Source: Archilochus colubris (Eukaryota; Chordata; Aves; Apodiformes; Trochilidae). Taken from it: DNA of 64,000 nt. The notes beneath the pieces are model-generated. The model did no database searches, had not been told where the DNA came from, and saw nothing but the letters and a program-made list of their open reading frames with translations. The DNA lies in assembly GCA_023079485.1 (NCBI GenBank), contig CM041084.1, forward strand, positions 71,395,709 through 71,459,708, read 5' to 3'. The position numbers and the translations under genes were made by a program. Below are positions 52,996 to 64,000 of this stretch, one piece after another; position 1 is the stretch's first letter; every line of letters begins with the position of its first letter.

Positions 52996-53400
52996 ATAAG
53001 AGATACCTTATGCAAATATAGAGGTTGGAAGGGATAAGTAGAGAATATCTGGTCCAAGCCCTACTGTTCAGATTAGATCTGTAACTGTAACTGTCCCCAC
53101 GTATGGCAATACGACTGCTATTCATGGCACCTCTTGTATTGTCTGTGCAAGGAATTTTTCTTGTACTTACTCAGAATTTACAGTGTACCAACCCATTCCC
53201 ATTACCTCTCATCCCTCTGCTGCACACTTCTGAGAAAATTCTGGCTTGGTTTCCTCTGCACCCTCCTATTATGTTGCAGTAGAGAGCAATAAAACCCTCC
53301 TAGGTTTTCTCTACCTCAAGTTGGATCAACTGAATCTTTCATCATCTTCTCATATACCATATGCTTCAGCCTGTCCTTTAACTACCTTTGTGGTCATCCT

Positions 53401-53682
53401 CTAGTATTTCCATGTCTCCTTTGTACCAGGGAGCCCAGAAATGGGTACAGCTCTCCAGATGTGTCTCACCAGCACTAAGCAGAGGGGAAAGATTAACCCC
53501 CTTGACCTGCTGGAAATGCTCGTCCTAATGCAGACGAGGAGCCTGTTGGCCTGCTTTGCTGCAAGTTTATTGCTGACTCCTGGACAACTTAGATTATTGA
53601 GTTCCAGGCCTTTTTCTACAAAACTGCATTTCAGATGCTTGGCATCCTGTGTCTGCTGGTGAAGAGTATAGGTCCTATCCAT
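53401..53682 (-). pseudogene. CR1 ORF2 fragment, C-terminal to palm
   Basis: Minus-strand open frame of 93 codons. The stretch around KQANRLLVCIRTSISSRSRG and LVRHIW matches the CR1 ORF2 segment following the palm domain (AKKAN.LL.CI..S..SRSRE, then ALVRP/H). The flanking frames continue the homology out of phase, upstream to the palm and downstream to the C-terminal domain, so the gene is broken by frameshifts. The methionine start is incidental. Confidence 0.8.
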
Positions 53683-54419
53683 GTGGAGATCTTGACATTT
53701 CTCTTTGAAATTAATGAGGTTACCATGAATCCATTTTCTCAGCTTATGTAGATCCTTCCTGTTCTCTGGTGGTTAACCAATTTGATATTGTTTGGAAACG
53801 TGCAGAGTGCAAGGTATCCCATCATCCAGTTATTAAGAAAAAAGAAACCCACCATTAAACAGAAGTGACCTCATTATGTACCAGACAGAGAATAACTAAG
53901 TAATCAACTGCCAGTAGAATTTTCATCTTCTGATCATCACAGTTTCAGCTCAAAGATACAGACAATTTTCAATCCATTTTATATCACACAGATTTCACTG
54001 TGTACAGCTGTGTGGAAACCTTTTCTTAAGCAAGTTATACAATATGCAAGCAGAGCACCAGCTCCAGTCCCAAACCAAACAAATGTGATAGCAATGTGAG
54101 AAACTGCTGTGCACTGGAAAAAAACAAGGACCTCGCTTCTCCCAGATCTCTGTCATCCATTTCTTTCCTAGAATTCTGATTCAAAATTAGACAGCAGCAT
54201 TAAATCGAATTGGCCTTGAGCACTGGGAGACAAAAACCTAAGGAGGGAGGACAGAAAAGGTTGCAGAGCCCATTGGTGCACTCAAGGCCCACATGAACCA
54301 TTGAAAATCCCTGCAACTAATCAGTGTGGCCTGTAGTAGGACAATAAACCTGTTATGACTACACCCCATATGCATACAATTTTTTTCACCAGAGTACACT
54401 GCCAAAAGGAACAGACCAG

Positions 54420-54560
54420 ATAACTGTAACAGGAGGTAAACAATAACCAGCACTCTTTCCTCATCCACACGGTGAGTTATCTCATCAAAGACAACAGTTA
54501 GGTTGGCAAGGCACCACTTACCCTGGGTTAATCCTTGATAGCTGTTCCAAATGACCACTA
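54420..54560 (-). pseudogene. CR1 ORF2 reverse transcriptase fragment
   Basis: Minus-strand translation beginning near 54558 shows a QGLTQGKWCLANL..VFDEITHRVDEE...VIVYL block. This corresponds to the CR1 reverse transcriptase segment normally read as GF..G.SCLTNL...YD..T...DEG..VDVVYLDFSKAF. The homology ends just where the catalytic D-containing motif should begin, and the frame then enters unrelated sequence to 54238, so the palm domain is disrupted. Confidence 0.8.
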
Positions 54561-54690
54561 TATTTTCATAGGCCTAGACATGTCTTTGAGGATGATTTGT
54601 TCCAGAATCCCAATAAAAACTGTGGTTAGCTGACCAGCTTGTAGTTCTCTGGGTTCTTCATCTTACCTTTTTTGAAAATGAGAAGGTACT

Positions 54691-55536
54691 AGTAAGATTT
54701 ATTAAAGCATGTTATATATTAAAAAGAATGAAATCAGAATCAGTATGCCATATATGTATATATATATATATCTTTGTAAAGACCTATAGAAAAAGACCCT
54801 TCACACCTTCTGGTCTACAAAGAGTTGTTTAGGGGTTTTAAGGACATCAGTAACAGACTTCCTGAGGAGACTGCAGAATCTATACTCTAGTTTACTTTGT
54901 CTCTTCTTTAACGTGAAGAAAAGCATGGCTACTAAACTCGAATGTCAATATACTCTAAAAGTACCTTTCCTAGGACTAGTACAAATTTATATTGCATCCC
55001 AAGAGTGTAGATGGCTAGCTCAGATTTACCAACAAAGAATTAATTGTTGATGAATGGTGCAAAAACCTAAATGCAGTGTCTGTTACATAACTTATTTATA
55101 GGATATTTGGTCTCACGGAAACCTTTCATGAATTTATAGTATCAATATATGTGTCAATACTAATATATGTAGGAGTATATCTTCAATGCTAGAGTTTCTT
55201 AAAATTTAAACATGACAGGTCTCTGAGTTATACAAATCAATACAAATTGACAGTACATTCACAGTCTGCTGTTACATTTACTCCATCTGTCATCCCAACT
55301 CTTCCTACAACAAAAATATTTATGAACACAGGACTTTGATGTACCTCAAGCTGTCATTTGTTCACCTGAAAATAAGCCTTTCTGAAAGATCACAGACATG
55401 CACCAGTCTGGACAGTCTCCCTCACATCTGATTTATGGAGGAAAAAATACTATAGTCTATGCAGATGTCAAACCAGTCTCATTCAAGCTTACTCTTACAG
55501 AGCACCTGAGCTGCACAAATCAAACAGAATCCAGCC
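54691..55536. other. AT-rich DNA between two CR1 copies
   Basis: Contains a TA-rich microsatellite at 54750-54772. No gene was recognised. Part of it could be the further 5' body of the 53.0-54.7 kb CR1, too diverged to see. Confidence 0.5.
54750..54772. repeat. (TA)n microsatellite
   Basis: TA dinucleotides interrupted by one TG. Confidence 0.9.
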
Positions 55537-55780
55537 AAATCATAGATTCATAGAATGGTTTAGTTTGCTAGGGACCTTTAAAGACCATATAGTCCAACCC
55601 CTATGCCATGGGCAGGGAAACCTTCCACTAGACCATGTTGCTCAAAGTTGCAGCCACCCTGGCCTTGGACATTTCCAGGGATGGGACATCCACAACTTCC
55701 CTGGACAACTTGTTTCACTGTCTCATGACCCTCACAGTAAAATATGTCTTGCTCATCTAATAGGCTAGGCTCTAGAGGTG
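55537..55780 (-). mobile_element. CR1 LINE 3' end, truncated
   Basis: Reverse complement of a CR1 3' terminus. A short octamer tail (atcatagattcatagaatgg) is followed by 'gggacctttaaagaccatatagtccaaccc', 'tatgccatgggcagggaaaccttccactagacca', 'tggccttggacatttccagggatgggacatcc' and the end of ORF2 ('ctgtctcatgaccctcacagtaaaa'). It is 5' truncated. The plus-strand open frame 55565-55768 is simply the antisense of this element. Confidence 0.95.
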
Positions 55781-58700
55781 AAAGAAAAAGAGTGCTTCAA
55801 AGTTCTCTGCTGAGATTATTCCAGGCTGATCAAGACGAAATTGTTTGTGGAAATGGAAGACAAAGAGTGCAGAAGGAAAACAACAGGGAGGGGAGTGACA
55901 CAAGATGGTCCAACAAGTTGTACTCATTTAAGCATCTCTTTATCAGTCAAAAAATTGTAATGAGGATACTAGAAATGGTGGCATGAATAAAGACCATCTA
56001 CATGAGAACATGACAAGCGATGAAAGTAATGATTTAGAGCATCAGTCCTTAGAGCATGTAAAGATTGCAAATTTAAAGAGACCTTAACCTGCCATAAACT
56101 GAATCTCAATTCCTGTTGAAGACTCATATTGCCTAATTTAAAGGTCTCGAACCAAGCCCTGATTTAGATGAAATAGGAAAGTATTTGGAAAATGGGAAAA
56201 ATAAATCAAATGAGCTATGTATTTTTATTTGTCTTTTAATTCAGCCAGAAAGTACTATCCCTAGAGAAATTATGTCCTGCTAACAACCTGATTCAGTTTA
56301 ACCTGCAGTCCACAGAAAGCAAACATCACTACCCTTCATCAAAAGTTTGAACCAGTATTTGAAGATCAGTCAGCTATGGTCTTGCAAGCCGCTGGATTTT
56401 TTTCTTGTTTCAGTGTGCTTAAGTAAACAGAAGCAAACTCTTTCCTCTGTGTAAGAAATAGAAGGAATGTAAAAATACTTTAGCTCTGCTTGGAATTTAC
56501 CCAAACTAAAGAAATTAAGTTTCTGTCTGTAGCAAAACTGACATTCCTTCTTCTTATACTCATCACTTTCCCCCCTGAAATATTAAAAATGTCATCTTGA
56601 GCTGCCCACCCCTACTCTTTGGAATTTTATTATGTTGGTTACTAAAACTTCCTTTATTTTTATGTGCTTGATAATTCCTATGAAGTAGGAGAGGAACATA
56701 GGCAGTCTCCTGAGCATTCATTCACAAGAGATGAAGTTTATGTAAGAAATTATTTTCCTTGTAATACCACAACCTGAAATATGGTCTTTTTAAAATTTTT
56801 TATTACCAACATGTTGCTTCTTCTTTTCAAGCTTTTGATCCTCATGGGAACATTGTGCTCAGTAGAAGATCAAAAAAGAAGCACATTGAATAGAACAGTC
56901 CTTCTTTTAACATCTCTATTTTAAAATGCAAAATAATAATTAAAAAAACCCTAACAAAACCAGTTTTTTATATTTTCAAGAGCATATTTAAACCTCGTGT
57001 CTTCAAGAAAATATTTTAAAGTAAGTCAATAAAGCGAATCAGAAAAGAAATTCAGATTCCAACATTTCTTTAACTGCAATTCTGTTGTGTTTCAAGAGAG
57101 CTTACTATAAACTCAAATGATTTTTAGATTGCTCTGAAGGTGAACTGAGTTAAATTCTTCTTTAAAATGTAAAACAAAATTCTGCTTATCTATAGAAACA
57201 ATGTCATTGTTCTTCTCTAACTATCTCTTCATTTAACAAACTGATCTTAGAGGAACCCTAACATTGCACAGCCACAGAGATGAAATCTGGAGTATACAAT
57301 CACGTGTTTTAGCATAGCCATCCTATCATCATGCAAAAGTGTAAGGTGCTGTATAATGTTTTGCCTGTTCCACCTGGAGCAAATGAGGTAAAAAAATGGA
57401 AAACAGAACTTTTTCTAGGTCTTTTTTTTTTGCCACAAGAGATTTGAGTGTACAAAGAAACCAGAAGGCAGTAATCAATCCACTGATTCTGTCTTTGCCC
57501 TTACGAAGTTTAGGGTAGCAGTGAGGTTTCTCTGAGCTATGCCATGCTTCTGAGTTGCTTTTGTGCTCTGTCAGCAACAGCAAAGGACAACTAAGTCATT
57601 GCCCTGTGTGAAAAGAAAAAGGAATAATGTTAAATATTACCAGCTAAAACATGCTTGCCATCTTTTCAAGCTGTAATTTCCTCTGTTTTGAATTTAAAGG
57701 TCTTTAAATATTCTCAGGTTTCCCTACCTTTTTTATATCAGAATTCAAGTGTTCTCTGTAGCAAATGCTATGCCAGCTCTGCTGCTTTAAACTACTGCTA
57801 ATCTTTAAATGGTCAGCCTTGAAAATGTGTTCCAGGCAAGGGTTTTGCATAAAGGATCTTAGCTTAGAAGATTAAAATGAGTTGCCTAATTGTTGCATCC
57901 TCTTTCCCCCAAGATAAGCAGACACACACACTTTGCTGAATCAAAGGATTAGGTTTACCATATTTTTCATGTATTAAATCTATAAGGAAGGTGGGGAGAA
58001 TTAAAAGCAACATTTGATATAGGAACTACAGAGCTTCCTTCCAACTCTTATGTTCATAATCTTTCCAGTAAAAAAGGGGTACTACAATTTTGCTTTTGCT
58101 GTTTTTTTTTCTTAGCAGAATGAGTGTTTATACCCTCAGTAATTTAGCTGTGTATGTGATAATAACTATACTTGCCCCACATCAATGGCACCTGTGCTTC
58201 TCCATAATTTTTGCAGTATTTTTATATTCTGCACTGTATCTTGGCATTTAAATAACTTCTTGCCTGTGAAACTAACAAACCAACAAAGATTCCTCAAAAC
58301 AGTATTATCAGTACAGAAGTGTCTGTGCAACATTCTTGAAATAAAAAGATACCTAAAAGGAACTATTAGTAAATTTGCTCCTTAGGCGGAATACCTAATA
58401 ATAAATAAATAATAAATTTCCATGTTTTGTCTCTTGGACTGGTCCCTTGTGAACACCTCTACAGGTCTCACTCTGGAAAAATCTTAAAATTTTCCACTGT
58501 AAATATCTGCTTTCTGTATTTTAGGTACACATTTATTCACATTGCACTTTTATTCAGCACTGAATGCAACAGGTTCCCAATTAGGACTCTTACAAGAGTC
58601 CAAAGTAACAATACCTATTTTCTTGTGATTTGAAGAAAAGATGTTAGTAAATATTAATGTTATTTTATCCTCAGAAGAAATTCTGTTGATGAAAACATCA

Positions 58701-61700
58701 CTTTTCTGCCATATTTGCAAGTTAAAAAAGTCATTGCAGGGCCTCTTACCAGGACTACTCAGTTTTTCAGATTTTTTCTATAACAATAATACAGGGCATT
58801 TGTCTGTGACCAGAGAAGGGACATTCATTACTTCCGAACTTACCATCAGAGTAGCAATACTAAAGAATGCTTACCTTTCCCTATCACATAAAGTCTTTGA
58901 GAAATGCTAAAGATAATCCATGAAAAAAGGGGAAAAACCATGAACTGTATTATCAAGAATTGCAAGTCCTGGACTTGCAATTAGCTTATGCACATCTAGT
59001 CAAGGTTACATCAGTATTTAGTGGATATGAGTTATACTACCCATAAAAGTCACTTGAAAAGTGACACAGAAGCATGGATTACACATAATTATTTAAAGTT
59101 TTTCTTATTTTCTTATTTTACCACTTCAATATTTTTCATTGAACTGTAGGAATGTTCGTGAGGTAAAGTTCAGGATATCAGCCCGATTCCCCACAACACT
59201 GCAAGTACATATAGAAAGCTGTCCTATTTATGCATTTAAAATATTTCAGGCCACAGCTTGATTGATTGCATCTTGAGGTTGGTATCAGCTTCTGCTCCGA
59301 ACTATTATACAGCATTATTTAGCAAACGTTTCACTAATCTGAAATACATAACCGAAATGAGTTAGGAAAAAAGAAAATCTCTGCCTGATACAGCTTTGCT
59401 TCTAAGAGTAGGTAGAATTTTTTGAAGGAAGAGGGTTTGTTTTTTTCTGTCCTGTCTCTCCTCTCATCTTAGCTCCTTTTATATAATTGCCTTTGCTTAC
59501 CAGAACTTACACACCCAAAGGAGATTGAGAATGATGCTGAAAGAAGTATTAGTTCTTCAGGCATGTCTGAAAATCAACAGTCAAGAGACTTTGCCACTAT
59601 TTCCTAAATACAGCCTTTTGCTATCTGACAGAAAATTTAGAGGTTAATCTTGGCTCAGTATTTTTGAAGAAAATGTAAGTCTAAAAATACTTGATTTAGA
59701 ATTATTGTGGCAGGAGCAGAAAATGACAACAATCATAATTTTTCAACTCACCTCCGTCCTTTCCCATACTCAAACACATGATCAAAGGTTAGGTTGGGTA
59801 AAGGAAAACAGAGCAGGGAGGAAAAGTCCTGTACTTGGAACTAAGCAGAGATTAAAAGAAGAGTCAGCTGAAACTATTTTATGTCTTTGAACAGCTTTAT
59901 ATCAAGTTAATTCCTTTATTTATACAAGGATGTGATCTGAATCCAACCCATTAAATTGTATAGTGGGCAATACAAACATTTCAACTATCTCAGGTCTTCT
60001 TTCCAATCCAAAAAGGATTCTAGAAATTCCCTTTCTACTCTGACAGATTCCAGGAGGAGAGGAATCTTTTGCTCTTTATTTAGCTTGGTATCTTACCTGA
60101 TCTCACTGGTCCTGACCTTTGAGTGTGAAATGATTTATGGAGCAGACAGTGGGTAAGAAGAGAATACCAAACACTTCTCAAGCAACAGAAGTAAACTTAA
60201 GATGACCTTTCTTGTATCTGAAAAATGTGAGAATATCTCTTTGCTTTCAGTTCACAAACAGCAAGATTGCTAAAACCTAATTATTTAATAATCTGTCCTC
60301 ACCACCATGAAAAGCCTAAAGTTTGGAAAGCACTTAAAGATAGTGCAAATAGCATGTATCTCTGCAAGTGACAGGATTTCACATCTACAAAACCATAGTT
60401 TTAATAGGATAATGGAATTTGCTGTCAAAGGCAAGAGGCTTACATACTCTCTACTCTCTCAGTCCAGCATATCCCCAGAAAAAAACACCATGGTTATGTT
60501 TCTTGTCCAGCTATAATATTCCTATCTTCAGAGGACTTACCTTTGTATGTGGAAGCTGAAATCATCAGCATTCATTATTATAGTGGATGATATTGAATGA
60601 TATTTAAGTGAAAACATATCCCTTACTCCTTCCCTTAGCCCTTCCTTCCAATCCAGTATCTCACTATCTACATTTACCTGAGTTCTAGGAAAACAACCTC
60701 AACAAATAAGCAATTTTGAAGTGAGTAATAAAGGAAAAGCAAGCAGGAGACAGGGAAAATGGAATGAAGACACTGAAAGTTTAAAAAAAAACCAAACTTG
60801 TCTTTTTCTTGTGATTTATAACAGGCTAGGGAATTAGCTGTGAAAACAGATGGACTGGTTTTGCTCTGTATTCTGCTGGTACAAAGCAGGAGCAATGTGG
60901 GTGGTCACAAGTTTGCAGAAGAGAGTTCACAGCACTTCCAGAATGCATCAATACCAACCAAGATGTAATAGAAAAGCCCGTCTTTTTCATGTGATCTACA
61001 CTGATAAAAGATGTGGATTTTCTTTCTTTTTCTCAGGTACTGCACTAAATATGCATGCCACACATTAGGTCAGTTTTCTGTTGTCTATTTTATACTGGGG
61101 AAACAACAGAAAAGGCAGAATAATTTCATCAGAGCCATTTGTCTTGATTCACATGCCTTGACCAAAGGATTATTTTAGATCCACAGTCAATTACCTAGCA
61201 TTCTCAAATTGAATGTTACTATTCAGTCTCCAAAGTTTCACAAAGTTCATGCTGGAAATATATAGTTTGCTATTCAATATTGCTATGCTTATTCTGTTGT
61301 TAAAAGTTTGCCTCTACAATGAAGCAACAAATAACTTGTTGAAGTGAAAGGCAAAATAGCACACATTGCAATAAATAATAAACATTATCCAGGAAAGAAA
61401 AGCTGGTGAACTTTTGCAAGCAATTTGTGAGCTAAAAGATAAATATAAATTGGCAAATCTGGTTTTGATCAATAACCATACTTGTGTTAAACATCAGTTT
61501 TGTCCCTGAATTTGGTGCTTGGGATTAAAGAAGGCCCTAATTTCATTATTTCATAGAAATTCTAATGAATTTGTTCTGAAGGAAATTTGCTAACTCTATC
61601 TGCAGTGAAAAGTTTCACACAGTGCAAAGCATATTTTAAAATTCTGGCAGATTTTGGAAAGCACTGGACATTCAAAGAAAATATTTAGTTTCAAAGTTGT

Positions 61701-62330
61701 AAATCAGACAGACTGTGACTAGGAAACTACTTGGTACTTCTAGTCTCCTCTCTTCTCTCTTGGGGCAGGTGCAAGATATCATAACTCTGGAGTGGGTCTG
61801 AAAATCTTTCCCAAAGTAGAAAATCTTACCCTTCTCCAGGCATATCAGGATTTAGGGTTGGGAACCTGACCCTTCTCTCTGATATAAAACTATGTTGCAT
61901 AAAAATAGTTTTTTCTACCTTTTTTTTTTTTTTTTTTTTTTCTCCTCAGGAATGCTCTTGTTTAGCCTGTCAGCTTTTAAGGAGGAGTGAATGAAGCATC
62001 TCAGCATGAAGGAGTAAGAAATTCTTTCCTAAAGTAGTTATGTTATCTTTTTCGGCCACCCACTCTGAAATTCAGACAAAAAAGAGAATTTTTGAGTTTT
62101 GTATTTCAAAGCTAACACTGTTACTCATTCAAGGTAATGTACGACCTTTCTGACTTTTGGAAGGAGATGAAAAAAAGGAGTAAATTCATTATAGTTAAGG
62201 CTCAAAAGACAGTATTACTCTGGCCTTGACTACAAATTTAATTAACCATGAATTATTTTCAGCTCAGATTCCTTTTCATTCCAAAGCAGCAGGTTTTAAT
62301 GAATGCATTTCTTCTCCCCTCCTTTTTTCC
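55781..62330. other. AT-rich unique DNA, no gene found
   Basis: No gene or clear interspersed repeat. A possible very old plus-strand CR1 tail (cttccttccaactcttatg) lies near 57990-58065. A T22 run lies at 61920-61941. Open frames (57329-57583 -, 58641-58910 +, 60674-60895 -) show no domain. Confidence 0.5.
61920..61941. repeat. T22 homopolymer
   Basis: Twenty-two T residues followed by tctcctcagg. The combination looks like a polypyrimidine tract plus 3' splice site but may be chance. It could also be the poly-A tail of a minus-strand retrocopy. Confidence 0.9.
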
Positions 62331-62496
62331 TAAAAAACAAAAAACCCCCAAAAAGCAACTCCCCCCCAAACAAACAAAAACCCAAAAAAAACCCAAACAA
62401 AAAACAAAAAAGCAAACAAAAAGCTCAAAAAGTACAAAATACAAACCAAAACAAACAACAAAACAAAGCAAAGTAAAAAAAAAAAAAAACAAACCC
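62331..62496. repeat. A-rich (CAAA/CAAAA)n tract
   Basis: About 165 bases of A runs separated by single C or G and two C-rich islands (accccc, ctccccccc). It explains the lysine/glutamine-rich frame on the plus strand (62248-62562) and the phenylalanine-rich frame on the minus strand (62259-62633). Confidence 0.93.
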
Positions 62497-63153
62497 ATAC
62501 ACTTGCTATTTTTTAGTAAATGTGACTCTAGGGAATCTGGTTTTACATGGAAAGTAGATTGAACATTTAGTATTATTAATATCAGCATATGAAAAATAAA
62601 AAAGACTTCCAAATTCATGCTTGAATAAATCATACTTTTGCCATGAGAAATACGAGTCTATAATTGTTTAATTACACATTTCACGTGGTGTTACTCCTGC
62701 TCTGGTTTAGCTGAAAAAATTTCAGTAATACTGATTTCCTCACTGTACAGCAAGGGAGAATAGCTTTATAATTACGCTGCCTCATAGCTGGGTTCTGGAA
62801 GGGGGTTAATTTCTTCTAAATCCAAATAAAGATAGAATTCTATTTTCTTCCTCATGCTTAAGTGAGTAAAATATTGTACCTGAATAAATCACTAAGAGTT
62901 GACACTATCACCTGTTGTGGTATATACAATGGAATTTAAAGAATACAACAAATAGTATTTTTATCACACTTGATAGATGTTTGAAGAAGCTGTCATCTAA
63001 GTTAAGTCATTAGAACTACATAAGATTTGAGGCAGTCTATGGAACTACTCTGTATTCCAAGAAGCACAGTCTCTCATATCTTCTGGCTCTTGTTACTAAG
63101 ACTAAAAGTGAGCGAGCAAGGAATTTAATTATTGTGTCAATTCCTTATGCCTT

Positions 63154-63181
63154 AAAAAAAAAAAAATATATATATATATAT
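63154..63181. repeat. A13 then (TA)n microsatellite
   Basis: Thirteen A residues passing directly into TA dinucleotides. Confidence 0.95.
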
Positions 63182-63260
63182 CTACATAACCAATATAACC
63201 TAATCAACTGTCCCCAAAAAAGCTGATTACTTTTCTACTAGAGTTATATATTAAAAAATA

Positions 63261-63290
63261 AGGGGAAAAAAAGAAAAAAAAAAAAGAAAA
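63261..63290. repeat. A/G purine-rich tract
   Basis: A run of A and G only, including AGGGG and a long A stretch. Confidence 0.85.
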
Positions 63291-64000
63291 TAAATGGAAG
63301 TAGAATTACAACTGGCAATAAAAAAGTATGAACTAGTAAAAAGATATATTGATTCAATACTGCTGTTGCTGCACATAGAATTTACTTGAAAAGAAATATT
63401 CTAAACAATGATCAGGTTTATAATGAATTATGATAGAAATTGTGTGATGTTAGAGTGTGATACACTTTCCAGCTGTGTCTATATCATACAGACCATTTTT
63501 AAAAAATATTTGCCTTGAAACAAAGTATAAGTAAAATGCTACATTACCAATTTGGCAAATGGAGAAATCTAAAACTATAAACTTTTGTAATTACAGGTGT
63601 CTTCAATTTTAATACACGAGTAGACAGAGCAGCTTACTGGTCAGAACCAGAAAAGTGGAGTGGGGAAACTGCTTGTTACCTTCTTGTAGTTTCAAACACT
63701 GTTGCTAGTATTTGTGAAACAACACTACTGAGCTATCACATCTTTTACCAGTCAGAAGACATATGGACATGAGAACCCAACTATAAGTTTTTATTTTGCT
63801 TCATGAAAATTAAGAAGAAGGCTTAAGAATACTTATTTTGAAAGATAATTTTATCATTGATTAATTTTCCTCATGATTCTGTACTTTATTTTGCTTTGAT
63901 TTGAGTATGCATGACTTGCTTTTATTTTTAGGACACTAGAGGAGGCTCAGGAGTTAGAATTGCTGGTTTTTTCATTCTTTTTTTTTTTTTCAACAGGCAG

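Larger units (their letters stand above)
47782..53014. other. AT-rich unique DNA, no gene found
   Basis: No gene or interspersed repeat recognised. Contains a T19 run at 51323-51341, another T-rich stretch near 51930-51966, and a 20-21-bp tandem duplication at 52955-52995. Open frames such as 48135-48386 -, 50313-50555 - and 52800-53057 - show no domain. Confidence 0.55.
53015..54690 (-). mobile_element. Long ancient CR1 LINE, reverse transcriptase to 3' end
   Basis: A minus-strand CR1 relic. On the plus strand it runs from a decayed 3' UTR (gaggttggaagggataag, 53021 on) through antisense ORF2. Recognisable antisense blocks are 'ggtacagctctccagatgtgtctcaccagcactaagcagaggggaaag' (about 53435-53490), 'cttgacctgctggaaatgctcgtcctaatgcag' (about 53500-53535), 'cccatcatccagttattaa' (the INDLDDG region), 'tcctcatccacacggtgagttatctcatcaaagacaacagttaggttgg' (about 54450-54520) and 'gaccagcttgtagttctctgggttcttc' (the PGNYRPVS region, about 54630-54660). 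Frameshifts and stops are frequent. The spacing between about 53980 and 54440 exceeds the family norm, suggesting an insertion. The octamer tail is gone, so this is an old copy. Confidence 0.88.
62497..64000. other. AT-rich unique DNA, no gene found
   Basis: Holds an A13-(TA)n repeat (63154-63181) and an A/G-rich tract (63261-63290). The last bases form a T-rich tract followed by caacag|gcag, a good 3' splice-site-like sequence whose possible exon would lie outside the window. Confidence 0.5.

Noticed and set aside
53441..53662. 73-codon plus-strand open frame
   Set aside because: It is the antisense shadow of CR1 ORF2.
55565..55768. 67-codon plus-strand open frame
   Set aside because: It is antisense to a CR1 3' end.
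62248..62633. 104-codon lysine/glutamine-rich plus frame and 124-codon phenylalanine-rich minus frame
   Set aside because: Both come from the A-rich CAAA/CAAAA tract, whose absence of stops is a compositional artefact.
1..64000. CRISPR arrays, prokaryotic operons, rRNA genes, telomeric repeats
   Set aside because: No regularly spaced direct repeats, no long bacterial-type coding frames, no rRNA sequence and no TTAGGG arrays were seen. Composition and CR1 content indicate bird nuclear DNA.

Overview
This 64 kb window looks like gene-poor, AT-rich, CpG-poor chromosomal DNA from a bird. The strongest evidence is several 3' ends of CR1 LINE retrotransposons, with the ATTCTATG-type octamer tails and the 'ggtcccttccaaccc' 3' UTR typical of avian CR1. 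One avian ERV-type solo LTR and one further LTR-like insert point the same way. The species cannot be told from this sequence. I find no operon, prokaryotic gene, rRNA, CRISPR array or convincing host protein-coding exon. Every open reading frame longer than about 60 codons is either a CR1 ORF2 remnant, a translation of simple repeat, or indistinguishable from chance in AT-rich DNA. The window is therefore intergenic (gene desert) or the inside of a very large intron.

Layout: 1-15.5 kb is unique AT-rich DNA with only small simple repeats. At 15.5-16.25 kb lies a minus-strand CR1 whose reverse transcriptase has lost its middle. It is followed by a palindromic TAGA/TCTA microsatellite (16.25-16.41 kb), after which weak CR1 homology seems to resume. 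A 40-bp tandem duplication sits at 16.8 kb. Short CR1 3' ends occur at 18.5 kb (-), 22.2 kb (+), 32.0 kb (+) and 55.5 kb (-). A GC-richer insert at 38.7-39.1 kb combines an LTR-like promoter half (CCAAT/AATAAAAGG) with a tRNA-like sequence inside a 16-bp inverted repeat. Two long pyrimidine tracts lie at 41.8 and 43.8 kb. A solo LTR of ERVK type with a near-perfect 6-bp target duplication occupies 47.2-47.8 kb. A long, old, stop-riddled minus-strand CR1 covering much of the reverse transcriptase through the 3' end lies at 53.0-54.7 kb and appears to hold about 340 bp of extra DNA. The rest, to 64 kb, is AT-rich unique sequence with poly-A, poly-T and CAAAA-type tracts.

No genes work together here; the window records retroelement insertion and decay. 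The part most worth a second look is the 38.68-39.09 kb insert. Its minus strand carries a polymerase III-type A box and B box in a tRNA-like core clamped by a stem that is fully paired only in minus-strand RNA. A 12-nt element at the start of that stem is repeated just downstream of the LTR-like TATA motif.
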